Numbered from the stretch's first letter, positions 21,701-30,844 are shown. The stretch is DNA of 64,000 nucleotides from Verrucomicrobium sp. (GCA_017849585.1 JAFIGT010000027.1:1-64000), one strand, 5' to 3'. The notes: a model not told the origin generated them from the sequence alone. Program-made: numbers and translations.

Positions 21701-22951
21701 CCGAAGGACGTGCAGCGGGTGTGGGTCCGGTTTCTGTGCGAAACGGAGCGGGATTACTGGCGCGAGATGCGTCGGTTTCTCAAAGAAGATTTGGGCGTGA
21801 AAGCGGTGGTGGTCGGTTCCGCGCTGTACTCGTTCAGCGGCATTCCGCTGCAGATGGACATGGACGCAATCGATATTCACGCCTACTGGTCGCACCCGGA
21901 ATTTCCCGACAGCACGAACCGCAATCTCTGGTATGTGATCAATGAATCGATGGTGAATCATCCCGATGCGCGCACGCTCTCTGAGCTCTCACTCCAACGC
22001 GTCGCGGGCAAGCCACTCATTGTCACGGAGTACAATCACAGTACGCCCAATACCTACGGCGCGGAGGCGTTTCCCCTCGTGGCGGCGTATGGGGCGATGC
22101 AGGATTGGGATGCGATTTTCGTCTATTCCTACGCGCATGGTGTGGCGGGTTGGGACAGCCGCCGGATCACGGGGCAATTCGATATCGATCAACATCCGCT
22201 CAAGATGGCGACCCTGCCGCTCGCGGTGGCGTTATTTCGTCGTGGAGATGTGAAGACGACGGGCCCGGTCATCGTCACGGACGCGGGCGAGGACGCCTTT
22301 CTCGAACTCTACGCGCGGCACGGGGTGAATATCGGTGGTGAATATTTTGGAGTTTCGCGACAGGACGCGTTGCGTCGACCGCAGGCGTTGCGTGTGGTGC
22401 CGAAGAGCGGATTCAAGGACGAGATCAAGCCGAGCGTCTATCAGGGGCCGATCACCAGCGACAGCGGCGAATTGACCTGGGACGCGAAACCCACGAGCGG
22501 ATTGGCCACGATCAATACACCGCGAACGAAAGTGATGATCGGCCATGCCGACAATCGTGCGGTGAAGCTCGGGGCGGTCACAATCGAACCGGGCCCGACG
22601 CGGCAGCAGTGGTCGATGATCGGATTGACCTCGAAGGAAAGCGCGGTCATCGGACAGGCAGGTTCCAGTCTGCTGGTGGCGTGTGGGGATATCGAAAATA
22701 CGAAGATGGGCTGGGTGCCGGGAAAATTCTTTTTGTCCTCGTGGGGCGTGGCGCCGACTTTGGTGGAAGGCATTCCCGCCGAGATTACGATTCAGTCCAC
22801 CTGCGCGACAGGGAAAGTCTGGGCGCTGGATGACAAGGGACAGCGGCAAACCGAAGTGCCCGTGCGCAAGACGAAGGATGGTTTCGCCTTCACGATCCAG
22901 CCTGCGTACCGGACAATCTGGTATGAAGTTTTTTTCGGCGATGCGAAGTAA
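18719..22951 (+). CDS. Large secreted protein with two tandem GH5-like (cellulase-superfamily) copies
   Basis: The 1410-aa product has a signal peptide (MLRSCFVLLTFLFTLTLAARA) and two homologous halves, about residues 35-725 and 745-1410. Each begins with FPFVLPW(D/N)D(S/A)S, then a TIM barrel (GINCVRFHHMD / GINAVRFHHMD) and a C-terminal domain ending in TIWYE. In both halves the acid/base (INNEN; E230 and E940) and the nucleophile (TEYNH; E409 and E1104) are kept, so both look active. The true start is the ATG at 18719; the open frame upstream is a shadow of the previous gene. The substrate is unknown. Confidence 0.8.
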   Translation: MLRSCFVLLTFLFTLTLAARAAEAAADTAQKMFPFVLPWDDSSESVANVSGWLEKPAGRDGFVRAENGHLVVTKSDGTTKRMRLLGVNLCFGSNFLDHATAEKVAARMAKFGINCVRFHHMDKESAPRGIFLPDGFTLDPAQLDKLDYFIAQLKERGIYADLNLKVSRTYPEFKDIKELPRMHKGVDLFNRAMIDRQKQYARDLLTHVNPYTKLAYVDDPAVAIVEINNENGLISTWWEKKLDALPEPFAGQLRDLWTAWLTRRYESLEKVTEIYKGARPFEIKEGKASLIAKSTFSRQPEVVQIDWMRFLWETEAAYWREMTAYLKTELKVRSLLIGTQLGAYSVFPIQQEMDVVDVHTYWKHPDLPTPGDYSVWSVGPESMLEDDDGGTVPIMATRRVAGKPYVCTEYNHVTPNPYGAEGFLLGTAYAALQDFDGLFAFAYSHYPDKISAGKIPGFYDIDQHPLKMATLPIAAALFVRGDVKPAVGESFTAISLDAAIRAACQSGTRVGGNEFGVSPLESLRQRTSVRLAEDDAKSAKPSRSTEKLGAEPIVSDTKELKWTPVTGAKSVFSLETERSRALLGFSDGKTITLGTLTFEPKNNLMGWSVLALAAMTGEGMDKPGRYLLVACGKAENTAQVWKDAKMNSLKAWGHAPSLVEGVEAAFRWKLPARSVKMWALDEKGARKEEVPVNTDAGGLHAFAIGPQYRTIWYEIEILSPQITPPATAYTAPTAKERQPVPKGQELFPFVLPWNDASPGVTDYSSWNATPAGKSGFVRAQGEHLVVDQDQRIKFFGVNFSFAANFPAKEEATQVAARLARFGINAVRFHHMDLYPAPRGIWQKDIKTIDPAQLDRLDFLFSQLKAKGIYGNINLHVSRTYPDLPPRDKTPRFDKGLDLFMPQMIELQKDYARQLLLHKNPYTGLRYVDDPAVAFVEINNENSLFSRWWEAKLDEMPSFYAEELTRQWAQWKTGHAPKSVTLPGNWISKKEYDALPKDVQRVWVRFLCETERDYWREMRRFLKEDLGVKAVVVGSALYSFSGIPLQMDMDAIDIHAYWSHPEFPDSTNRNLWYVINESMVNHPDARTLSELSLQRVAGKPLIVTEYNHSTPNTYGAEAFPLVAAYGAMQDWDAIFVYSYAHGVAGWDSRRITGQFDIDQHPLKMATLPLAVALFRRGDVKTTGPVIVTDAGEDAFLELYARHGVNIGGEYFGVSRQDALRRPQALRVVPKSGFKDEIKPSVYQGPITSDSGELTWDAKPTSGLATINTPRTKVMIGHADNRAVKLGAVTIEPGPTRQQWSMIGLTSKESAVIGQAGSSLLVACGDIENTKMGWVPGKFFLSSWGVAPTLVEGIPAEITIQSTCATGKVWALDDKGQRQTEVPVRKTKDGFAFTIQPAYRTIWYEVFFGDAK

Positions 22952-22974
22952 TCGTGAAGAGTTTCCAGCAGCCC

Positions 22975-22990
22975 GCTAACGGTAATAGAG
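22975..22990. promoter_or_regulatory. Operator-like motif before the second LacI gene
   Basis: GCTAACGGTAATAGAG, 37 bases upstream of the LacI start, shares the 11-mer TAACGGTAATA with the strong dyad at 24057-24088 in front of the Gfo/Idh/MocA gene. This suggests autoregulation by the LacI protein. Confidence 0.5.
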
Positions 22991-23026
22991 TTGAATCGTC
23001 ACGGTCTTTATTGTTAGGGTGCGGGG

Positions 23027-24016
23027 ATGGTCAGCCAGAAAGAAATCGCCGACGCTACCGGTGTCTCCATCATGACGGTCTCTCGCGCCTTGCGCAATCA
23101 CCCGGATCTGGCTCCGGCCACGCGGGAGATAATTTTACGCAAGGCGGCGGAGCTCGGCTACGTGTCGCCCACGGCGAATGATCCGCGCCGCAACCAGCCG
23201 CAGCGCATCGGAGTTCTGGTCTACGAACTGGGAAGTGATGGCACCAACCGCTTGAACGAAGGGGTGCCCCGCCGGATTTTTTCCGCCATTCAAAAGGAAT
23301 GCAAACAGCGAGGAGTTGAGGTGCTGATCGAGGCGCTGCAGCCCAGCGAGGTGCCGTTACTGCTGCGCAATAAAACGATCGACCGGGCCTTTCTGTTCGG
23401 GCGTTATACTCCGGAGACCCTGCAGCGGTTGAACGGGCTGCCGGTCATGGCGGTGAGCAGTTACATTGAATGCAAGGGGCTGCCCCGGATCATTGCCGAT
23501 AATGAAGGCGGCATCCGCGAAGCCACCGAGCATTTGATCCGGCTAGGTCATCGTCGTATTGCCTTTCTGGGGATCGATGAAAACGAATTCACCGAAATCT
23601 TTCATTCCCGCGAGACGGGATATTTGGCGACCATGTGCCGCCACGGGCTGACCCCGCTCTCGCGCATTACCCGGCATGCGGATGGCCCCCTGGATCTGGC
23701 TCCCTTCATCAAGACGCTGTCCAAGGCCACGGCGGTGGTTTGCGCGACTGATTTTCTGGCTTTCATGCTCGATTTCGAATTGCGCCGGCTCGGTTGGGAT
23801 CTGCCCCGGCGCTGCAGTATCACCGGCTTCGACAATGTGGAGCGGGAGACGGGAAATCATCTGACCAGCTATTCACCCGATTGGTCGCTCATGGGGACTT
23901 TGGCGGCAAAGTTTCTACTGGATCATCTGGAAGATATTCGCGGCGAGAATATCCGCTTGGTCGTTCCCGGCGAATTGGTAGTGCGCCAGTCCACCGCGGC
24001 AGTGAACCCCTCTTAA
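23027..24016 (+). CDS. LacI-family transcriptional regulator
   Basis: The N-terminal helix-turn-helix is SQKEIADATGVSIMTVSRALRNHPDL, followed by KAAELGYV and a ligand-binding domain (RIGVLVYELGSD, GHRRIAFLGIDENEF, CSITGFDNVE). The length of 329 aa is normal. It lies between the tandem GH5-like gene and the Gfo/Idh/MocA gene. The 11-mer TAACGGTAATA occurs upstream of both this gene and the oxidoreductase, so it probably represses both. The effector is unknown. Confidence 0.9.
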   Translation: MVSQKEIADATGVSIMTVSRALRNHPDLAPATREIILRKAAELGYVSPTANDPRRNQPQRIGVLVYELGSDGTNRLNEGVPRRIFSAIQKECKQRGVEVLIEALQPSEVPLLLRNKTIDRAFLFGRYTPETLQRLNGLPVMAVSSYIECKGLPRIIADNEGGIREATEHLIRLGHRRIAFLGIDENEFTEIFHSRETGYLATMCRHGLTPLSRITRHADGPLDLAPFIKTLSKATAVVCATDFLAFMLDFELRRLGWDLPRRCSITGFDNVERETGNHLTSYSPDWSLMGTLAAKFLLDHLEDIRGENIRLVVPGELVVRQSTAAVNPS

Positions 24017-24048
24017 AATTCCACTCAAGACCAGCTCCGAAACACTGC

Positions 24049-24088
24049 TTGACTTTGTTATGTTAACGGTAATAATCGTTAGTATAAC
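24049..24088 (+). promoter_or_regulatory. Promoter overlapped by a 32-bp operator dyad
   Basis: TTGACT (24049-24054) and AATAAT (24071-24076) form a promoter with a 16-base spacer. The inverted repeat GTTATGTTAACG (24057-24068) and CGTTAGTATAAC (24077-24088) pairs at 10 of 12 positions and brackets the -10 box. A repressor bound here would block RNA polymerase at the Gfo/Idh/MocA gene. Confidence 0.6.
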
Positions 24089-24202
24089 GGGAAAGGGCTT
24101 GCCTGAGGGTGCCTCCGATCTGGTGAGGCGGGGAATTGCCCCCGTCATGGGACAATGACTCCAGACCGTCCTGGTCTCCCCGGCCAAATAGAAGGAAAAG
24201 AA

Positions 24203-25357
24203 ATGTCTCAAATGAAAACCATCGCCCTCATTGGGGTATCAAGTTATGCGCGCATGATTTTGCGTTGCCTGCGTCGCGCTCTAGATACGGGTGATTTTAA
24301 ATTGGCCGCGGTTGTCGTCATAAATCCCGTGGAAGAGGCGGAGACCTGTCGGGAACTGGAGGCCATGGGTTGCCGGATTTATGGCGATTACCGGACCATG
24401 TTGCGCGAATGGTCGGGACGTCTCGATCTGTGCATCGCCCCGACGAGCATCCATTGGCATAAGCCGATGACGTTGGATGCCTTGGCGGCGGGCGCGAATG
24501 TGCTGGTGGAAAAGCCGCTGGCTGGTTCCGTGGCGGAGGGACGGGCGATTCTGGAGGCGGCGCGCATGGCGGGGAAATTTGTCGCGGTGGGTTTTCAGGA
24601 TATGTACGGCCCAGCGATTTGGGAGCTCAAGGATTGGTTGCTCGCCGGGCACGCAGGGCCGATCGAATCGGTGCAGGTGACAGGCAGCTGGCCGCGTCAC
24701 CATGACTATTATACGCGCAATGACTGGGCGGGACGGCTGCTGTGCGGGGGGCGTCCCGTTTATGATTCCCCCTTGAATAACGCCTTTGCGCATTTTGTGA
24801 ATCTGGCCCTTTTTCTGTCCGGCAGTGAACGCCATGAAGCGGCGGAAATCCAGAGCGTCTCCGGCAATCTCTGGCGTTTTTACCCGATTGAGACTTTTGA
24901 CACGGCGCGGGTTTGCTGCCGGTCACGGGAAGGCATTCCGATTCACATTGCCCTAACTCATGCGGAGATTGAATCGGTAGCGCCGCGCATAGTGATTCGA
25001 CTCCGGGATGGAGAAGTCATCTGGACCCACGATCAGGATGCCGTTTTCCGTGGGGCGGATGGACAGGTGCGGCACCGTTGGCTCATTCCCACTGGGGAGG
25101 CCAAGCAGGAGACGATGCTGCGTGAAGTGTTGTCGAGTCTGGTCACCGGCCTGCCTCCCCGTTGTCCCGCAGCGTTGGCGATGAGACATCTGGAGGTGAT
25201 TGCCCAATTGCACGCCGGATTACCCATTCGCGAGGGGGCGGAATCCTTCCCTGAACTGGAGGCCTTGCGGTCCGGCCCGTGGGAAAGCGTTCCTGGTCTG
25301 CTTTCGCGCTTGGAAGAGAGTCCTGCTTTGGCTGCCGCTGAGATTTCTCACAAATAG
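24203..25357 (+). CDS. Gfo/Idh/MocA-family oxidoreductase
   Basis: An NAD(P)-dependent sugar or cyclitol dehydrogenase-like protein of 384 aa. The Rossmann N-terminus reads MKTIALIGVSSYARMILRCL, then APTSIHWHKPMTLDALAAGANVLVEKPLA, in which EKP is the family signature. The C-terminal domain is the usual beta-sheet domain with NNAFAHFVNLALF. ATG at 24203 has GAAGGAAAAG ahead of it. It is probably under the LacI regulator upstream. The substrate cannot be told. Confidence 0.82.
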   Translation: MSQMKTIALIGVSSYARMILRCLRRALDTGDFKLAAVVVINPVEEAETCRELEAMGCRIYGDYRTMLREWSGRLDLCIAPTSIHWHKPMTLDALAAGANVLVEKPLAGSVAEGRAILEAARMAGKFVAVGFQDMYGPAIWELKDWLLAGHAGPIESVQVTGSWPRHHDYYTRNDWAGRLLCGGRPVYDSPLNNAFAHFVNLALFLSGSERHEAAEIQSVSGNLWRFYPIETFDTARVCCRSREGIPIHIALTHAEIESVAPRIVIRLRDGEVIWTHDQDAVFRGADGQVRHRWLIPTGEAKQETMLREVLSSLVTGLPPRCPAALAMRHLEVIAQLHAGLPIREGAESFPELEALRSGPWESVPGLLSRLEESPALAAAEISHK

Positions 25358-25426
25358 TTGCACCTTGAGTTGAATTTAAAGCAACTTTTCGGCAGAATCG
25401 TGGTTTACAGCCTAAAGCAGTAACTC

Positions 25427-27625
25427 ATGAGTAACCGCCGTAAGTGTGAGCGACTGGCTCAATTTCCCTTTTATTGGGGATTGGGTGCGTTGTTTATTGT
25501 TCTGACCACAGCGCTAGAAAGCCAGGGGCAGACGGCCACGACTCCGGCGGGCTCTGTCACCCCACCCCCGGCCAAAGTGGAGAAAGCGGCTCCCAAATCT
25601 GCGGAGCCCGCTCCGACGACTCCCCCTCAGGAAGACAGAAAGAAATGGATGGTGGTTCCCATTCATCCTTCGGAAATCCTGGAGGGACGTGGCTGGCGGC
25701 TCTTTGGGGGCACGACCTCGATGTGGATTGATCACCAGCAGACTTTGATCCAGTTGCAGGCTCCTGGTGGCGATGCTTTGGTGCTTGCGCCCGGGGTGGT
25801 GTTGGAGACGGGGGCGATCGAGCTCAACGTACGACCATCTGAAAAAGAATCCCGGATCTGGTTGCATGCCTTGAATGCGGAGAATGGTGATTTTGTGTCC
25901 GTGCGCCGCTTGCCAGCGAAAGCGGGGGAATCAGGTGTGGATCGGATCGCGATTGGCATTGCCTCGCGCCGTAATGGGCAGATGGTCAAAGGTGCCGACA
26001 AGACGGCCGAGATCACCCGGCCGGAATCGAGCGCTTCCATTCCGGTGCACATTGAGGTTCGAGGCAAACAGGTTGTGGTTACTGTCAATAACAGCCCCAA
26101 GCCGACCCTTACGGCGGACATTACCGGGACCATGCCGGGCAAGGCGGTGGGTTTGGGCGCGGAAGCGGGTGGGCAGGCAGGATTCGGCAGTGTGACGCTT
26201 TATCTTCCCTGGGCGAAGGGGCTCAAACCGGATGGCAAGGCGGGCATGGCTGCCTCGGTGCAAACCTACGGTTTGGATAAAGTCGTGGCCGACGCCTGCA
26301 CGATGAGTACCGCCATCAAGACCGCTGAACTGGAAATGCAAAAGATGCTCCAGATCATCAAGCGCGTCAAAACCGGTTACCTGCCCAATTTCAAGATCGA
26401 CGCCGTTGCTCCGGATTATCGCAAGATCAATCTGAACGACAGCAATGTCTCCAACGCCCAGAGTAATTTCGACATCTTCGAGGCGAGCGGGTCGGCCAGC
26501 GTGACGGAGCATTTACCGACCAATACGGATATCCTCGTGCGCGGCTCCCGCTCCATCAGCAGCGGATCGGCCTTGATCTCGGATCGTCTGCGCATCCAGA
26601 TCGAGCAGGAGGTGCTGCGTAAGGACACGGTGGCAAAGGCCAAGTCTCTTGCCGAAGAACAGGCGGAATTGCAGAAGGTGGCCAATCGCAGCATTCGGCG
26701 CAATTTCGTCAACGTGGTGAAGCGCACCTATTATAATTATCTGGAGGCCCGCACGCTGTACTACAACACGCTGCAGCGCTATCGCGACGACCGATTGCTC
26801 GATCAGGAGAGCGAACAAAAATTCCGCTCAGGCATCATTGCCGAGTACAATCGCTTCGACTATCAGCGCGATTACGAGCGGTCAATCTCACGCCTCGTTT
26901 CGCGGGAAACGGCTTACCTTCAGACCCGCACGGAACTGTTCTTCCTGCTGCACCGTGAGGATAATCCGGGGGTGGAATTCGAGGATATTGCCGAAAAGGA
27001 GCTCGATAATATTGTTTTGCGGCCGGATCAAATGCTGCAAGCGGCGTTGCACCAGAGCCTTGATCTGGCGGAAATGTCGTTCGCCATTTTCTCGAACAAC
27101 CTGAATGTTTCCTATCTTCGCGACCAGCTTTTGCCCTCAGTGAAACTCCGCGCGGGGACGGAGTGGGGCAAGAATTCCAACGACGTTTTCAATGATCAAC
27201 CCCGCAGTTCGACGGAGTACTTTGCCGGGGTGGGATTGATCATGCCCTTTTTCGCCGACACTTTTGCCACGAACTATTCCATCCAGATCGAGCAGACGGA
27301 CAAGGAAATCACGCGGCTCGATCTCGAGGAACGCTTCCGTTACTACAAGAAGGAGCTGCAGAAGGATATCGTGGATCTGGAGGATATTTACCGCCGCTAT
27401 CGCGTTTCGAAGGATATTCAGGCCGTCTCGACCAAGGACTACGACCTGAGCCGCAAACGGTTCGAAGTTGGCGCGATCAGTTCATGGGACATGATTCGCA
27501 GCAAGAATGACTATTTTGACAGTCTGGATCAGGGAGCTTCCCTGCGCTTCGAGGTGTTGCGTCGGCTGGCCGACCTCGAGCGGGATTATCCGGTGGAGGA
27601 GTCGACTTCCTATGCCGCCAACTGA
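25427..27625 (+). CDS. TolC-type outer-membrane efflux protein with N-terminal lectin-like domain
   Basis: After a signal peptide (to about residue 36) and a Pro/Ala-rich linker, residues about 70-265 form a LamG/concanavalin-like sandwich (GRGWRLFGGTTSMWIDHQQTL; VGLGAEAGGQAGFGSVTLYLP). Residues about 285-725 are the long coiled-coil TolC/OEP domain (two repeats of helices around YNYLEARTLYYN and DLSRKRFEVGAISSWDMIRSK). At 732 aa it is much longer than ordinary TolC (about 450-500 aa) because of the added domain. It is the first gene of an overlapping six-gene export operon and would form the outer-membrane duct. The lectin-like assignment is from pattern only. Confidence 0.78.
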   Translation: MSNRRKCERLAQFPFYWGLGALFIVLTTALESQGQTATTPAGSVTPPPAKVEKAAPKSAEPAPTTPPQEDRKKWMVVPIHPSEILEGRGWRLFGGTTSMWIDHQQTLIQLQAPGGDALVLAPGVVLETGAIELNVRPSEKESRIWLHALNAENGDFVSVRRLPAKAGESGVDRIAIGIASRRNGQMVKGADKTAEITRPESSASIPVHIEVRGKQVVVTVNNSPKPTLTADITGTMPGKAVGLGAEAGGQAGFGSVTLYLPWAKGLKPDGKAGMAASVQTYGLDKVVADACTMSTAIKTAELEMQKMLQIIKRVKTGYLPNFKIDAVAPDYRKINLNDSNVSNAQSNFDIFEASGSASVTEHLPTNTDILVRGSRSISSGSALISDRLRIQIEQEVLRKDTVAKAKSLAEEQAELQKVANRSIRRNFVNVVKRTYYNYLEARTLYYNTLQRYRDDRLLDQESEQKFRSGIIAEYNRFDYQRDYERSISRLVSRETAYLQTRTELFFLLHREDNPGVEFEDIAEKELDNIVLRPDQMLQAALHQSLDLAEMSFAIFSNNLNVSYLRDQLLPSVKLRAGTEWGKNSNDVFNDQPRSSTEYFAGVGLIMPFFADTFATNYSIQIEQTDKEITRLDLEERFRYYKKELQKDIVDLEDIYRRYRVSKDIQAVSTKDYDLSRKRFEVGAISSWDMIRSKNDYFDSLDQGASLRFEVLRRLADLERDYPVEESTSYAAN

Positions 27626-28304
27626 GACGCTGGTTGATTTTCGCAACTTGGAGAAAAGCTACTACCTCGTGCATGAGGAGATTCCCGTTCTCAAGGGTAT
27701 CAATCTCGCCATCCGCACGGGCGAATACACGGCGATCATGGGAGCGTCCGGCTCGGGGAAATCAACCTTGATGAATATCATCGGGTTCCTTGACCGGCCC
27801 ACACGAGGCCATTATTTCTTCAAGGAAAAGGACGTCACCTTTCTCAATGACGATGACGAGTCGGGCATTCGCAATCAGGAGATTGGTTTCGTCTATCAGA
27901 ATTTTAATCTCCTTCCACGCTGCACCGCCTACGAGAATGTGGCCATGCCGCTTTTCTATCGGGATGAGCCGGGTGATGTTGATGCGGCGGTGATGGACGC
28001 CTTGCGCGTGGTGGGGCTGACCGATCGTCGGCATCACCGGCCGAACGAGCTTTCCGGCGGACAACGGCAGCGCGTGGCGATTGCGCGCGCCATCGTGACG
28101 AATCCATCCATCCTGCTGGCAGATGAGCCCACCGGGGCGCTCGACAGCAAGACTGGTGTTGAGATTATGGAGCTTTTTCGCGGCCTGCATGGCCGGGGTT
28201 GTACGATCATCATGGTGACGCACGATCCGAAGATTGCGAATCACAGCGAACGGGTCATCCACATTCAGGACGGGGAAATTCTCGAGGACAGGCCGCCGGG
28301 CTAG
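27612..28304 (+). CDS. ABC transporter ATP-binding protein (MacB/LolD-type)
   Basis: This is the cytoplasmic ATPase of the MacB-like exporter. Walker A is GASGSGKST (about residue 42), the signature LSGGQRQRVAIARA, and Walker B ILLADEPTGALD followed by the H-loop MVTHD. The 230-aa length is typical. ATG at 27612 overlaps the end of the TolC gene by 14 bases, and the next gene starts 10 bases after its stop. It should pair with the permease at 29642. Confidence 0.92.
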   Translation: MPPTETLVDFRNLEKSYYLVHEEIPVLKGINLAIRTGEYTAIMGASGSGKSTLMNIIGFLDRPTRGHYFFKEKDVTFLNDDDESGIRNQEIGFVYQNFNLLPRCTAYENVAMPLFYRDEPGDVDAAVMDALRVVGLTDRRHHRPNELSGGQRQRVAIARAIVTNPSILLADEPTGALDSKTGVEIMELFRGLHGRGCTIIMVTHDPKIANHSERVIHIQDGEILEDRPPG

Positions 28305-28313
28305 GAAAATATC

Positions 28314-29630
28314 ATGGCACACGCAGGAAATTGGTTTGGCACGACGTTGCAGCGGTTGAAGTCCCTGTCACGACTGCAGCAGGCTGTACTCTTGGTGGCG
28401 GTACTGGGCGCGGCGCTCGTGGTGTATTTCAGTTTGCGTCCGGGCGAAGGGGTTTATCCACTGCGCTGGACCGAATCGACGGCGGGAGATCTCTCAGTCG
28501 AACTCGCCGATAACGGTGTGCTGGAAGCGGAGACAGCGATCAATATTGCCGCGCCCAACGTCAATTACGAACGCAAGTTGATCGAGCTCGTACCGGAGGG
28601 AACGATCGTCAAAAAGAATGACGTCCTGGCGAAATTCGATACGGCGCAGCTCGAGGAGAAGCTGGAGCAGCTCAAGCATTCCGGCCTCGGTGCGGAAATG
28701 CAGGACGCCAAGATCGCGGCGGATATCAAGCTGGCCGATCTGAAGGCGGCGCTGCAGACGTCGAAGGAGAATGCCAAGCTTGCGGAGTTGCAGTTCAAGA
28801 CGATGGCCTACTCCGCGCAATTGGAGCGGGACGCGGCGCAGGCGCGTTTGAACAACGCACGTAATGACATCAAGGTCGCAGAGAACCGGATCAAGCAGGA
28901 GGAGAATCGCCGCGATGTACAGATTCGCCAGATTCAGGAGCGCATCGATCAGAACAAGGAAAAGATCACCGAGGTGGAAGATGCCATTAAGGCGTTCACG
29001 GTGACGGCGCCCGAGGACGGTATCGTTGTTTATCCGGTGATCAAGGTCAGCGGTCTGAGTCGCAAGGTGCAGACGGGAGACATGCTCTACAAGTCGCAGA
29101 TTTTTATCATCATTCCGAACCTGTTCAAAATGACCGCACAGCTGGAGGTCAGTGAGGAGGAAATTCGCAAGGTGAAGATGGGGCAGAAGGCAGAGCTCAT
29201 CGTCGAGGCATTCAAGAATACGAAGTTCACGGGCGAAGTATACCGGGTCGATCCGCTCGCCCACGTGAAGGAGAATAACGAATTCATCAAGGTTTTCACC
29301 GTGGGAGTACGCATCAAGGAGCGGGATATTGACAAGCTGCGTCCCGGCATGAATGCACGGGTGACGATCCTCATTGCCCAATACAAGAAAGTGCCCTTGC
29401 TGCCGGTGGCGGCTGTCGTGCGCGACGGGGATCGTTCAGCAGCCTATGTGGTGCGCGGGGAGAAGATAGTGCTGGAACCGATTGAGGTGCTGGACATGGG
29501 GCGCGATCAGGCCGTGCTGAAAAAATCGTTGGAGGGGCGAGTGATCATTCCTGATGCAGCGATGCGAACTTATCTGAATACGCCTGGAGTCACCTTGCAA
29601 GATGTGAAGTGGTTGCCGCGCCAGGAATAG
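28314..29630 (+). CDS. HlyD-family periplasmic adaptor (MacA-like), first of three
   Basis: One membrane helix near residues 23-45 is followed by a biotinyl-lipoyl half (IAAPNVNYERKLIELVPEGTIVKKNDVLAKFD), a long coiled coil (about 110-220; many Lys/Glu heptads such as RQIQERIDQNKEKITEVEDAI) and beta-barrel/membrane-proximal domains (VTAPEDGIVVYPV). It would connect the ABC permease with TolC. The protein is 438 aa. It sits between the ATPase and permease genes. Confidence 0.88.
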   Translation: MAHAGNWFGTTLQRLKSLSRLQQAVLLVAVLGAALVVYFSLRPGEGVYPLRWTESTAGDLSVELADNGVLEAETAINIAAPNVNYERKLIELVPEGTIVKKNDVLAKFDTAQLEEKLEQLKHSGLGAEMQDAKIAADIKLADLKAALQTSKENAKLAELQFKTMAYSAQLERDAAQARLNNARNDIKVAENRIKQEENRRDVQIRQIQERIDQNKEKITEVEDAIKAFTVTAPEDGIVVYPVIKVSGLSRKVQTGDMLYKSQIFIIIPNLFKMTAQLEVSEEEIRKVKMGQKAELIVEAFKNTKFTGEVYRVDPLAHVKENNEFIKVFTVGVRIKERDIDKLRPGMNARVTILIAQYKKVPLLPVAAVVRDGDRSAAYVVRGEKIVLEPIEVLDMGRDQAVLKKSLEGRVIIPDAAMRTYLNTPGVTLQDVKWLPRQE

Positions 29631-29641
29631 TCGCTACGGCC

Positions 29642-30844
29642 ATGAAACGCTTTTTTCGCTATCTGATGCTGGCTCGCCGCACGTTGCTTGAGCACAAGCT
29701 ACGCTCGTTTTTGACGATCCTCGGCATCATTTTCGGCGTGGCGGCGGTCATTGCCATGACGGCCATTGGCGAGGGCGGCAAGCAGGAGGCGCTCGCCCAG
29801 ATTCAGCAGATGGGTATCAATAATATTTTTCTCAACGATCTGCGCGAATCCCGCCGCAGCGCGGCGGAGAAGGGGCGTTACGCGGGTAATGGCTTGGACC
29901 GTCTCGATCTCGAGTATCTCCTCAAAACCATTCCCGCGCTTGGCAATGCGGCGGCGGTGCAGGAGAAGGAGCTCTTCGTGCAGACGGACAGTTACAAGAG
30001 CAAGCGGCGTATCCGCGGCGTGGATGCCTCCTATTTTGATATTCTGGGGCTTGTGGCGGAGGATGGTCGCGTCATCTCCCCGCTCGATTTGCAGGAGAGT
30101 CCGCGAGTCTGCGTATTGGGTCGCGATGCGGAGCAGGAGCTTTTCCAGCGGCAGGTGTCGCTCGGCGCGTTCGTGCGGATCAATGACCAGAACTTTCGCG
30201 TCATCGGTCGGCTGGCCGAACGCCCGGGCTACAATAACGAGGTGATTGTGCCGGTGACCGCCTCGGTTTTATTCGAACGGATTGAACCCTTCGAGCCGCC
30301 GCTCAGCCAGATGGTGGTGCAGGTGAAGGAGACGCGATTCATTCCTTCCACCGCATCAATGGTGGAGCGAGCGATGTTGCGGCGTCACTTTGATGTCAAA
30401 GATTTTGAGATGATCGTGCCCGAGGCTCTCTTTCGGCAGCAGGAACACACACGCAATATTTTCAATAGCATCATGATTCTCATTACCGGCATTTCCCTGC
30501 TGGTCGGCGGCATCGGCATCATGAATATCATGCTTGCCTCCGTGCTGGAGCGGACGAAGGAGATTGGCATTCGTCGTGGCATGGGCGCGACGAAGAAGGA
30601 TATTCAGATTCAATTTCTAGCGGAGGCCATTGTGCTGACATCGGCGGGTGGCGTGATCGGTATTGTGCTGGGATTGTTGATGACGCTTGGCATTTCATGG
30701 TTTACCGGCTGGCCCACGTTTATTCCGATCTACGCGATCATTGGTGCCTTCTCTTTCTCGGTGCTGACCGGTGTGATCTTTGGCTATTACCCGGCGAAGA
30801 ACGCGGGAGAACTCGATCCCATCGAGGCCTTGCGTTATGAGTAA
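29642..30844 (+). CDS. ABC transporter permease, MacB/FtsX-type
   Basis: The first membrane helix (LRSFLTILGIIFGVAAVIAMTAIG) precedes a MacB-like periplasmic core (about residues 45-270, with RRIRGVDASYFDILGLV). Three helices follow in the FtsX domain (LITGISLLVGGIGIMNIMLASVLERTKEIGIRRGMGA). Length is about 400 aa. It begins 12 bases after the first HlyD gene and overlaps the second by 8 bases. A macrolide, peptide or lipoprotein-type cargo is possible; nothing in the locus fixes it. Confidence 0.88.
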   Translation: MKRFFRYLMLARRTLLEHKLRSFLTILGIIFGVAAVIAMTAIGEGGKQEALAQIQQMGINNIFLNDLRESRRSAAEKGRYAGNGLDRLDLEYLLKTIPALGNAAAVQEKELFVQTDSYKSKRRIRGVDASYFDILGLVAEDGRVISPLDLQESPRVCVLGRDAEQELFQRQVSLGAFVRINDQNFRVIGRLAERPGYNNEVIVPVTASVLFERIEPFEPPLSQMVVQVKETRFIPSTASMVERAMLRRHFDVKDFEMIVPEALFRQQEHTRNIFNSIMILITGISLLVGGIGIMNIMLASVLERTKEIGIRRGMGATKKDIQIQFLAEAIVLTSAGGVIGIVLGLLMTLGISWFTGWPTFIPIYAIIGAFSFSVLTGVIFGYYPAKNAGELDPIEALRYE

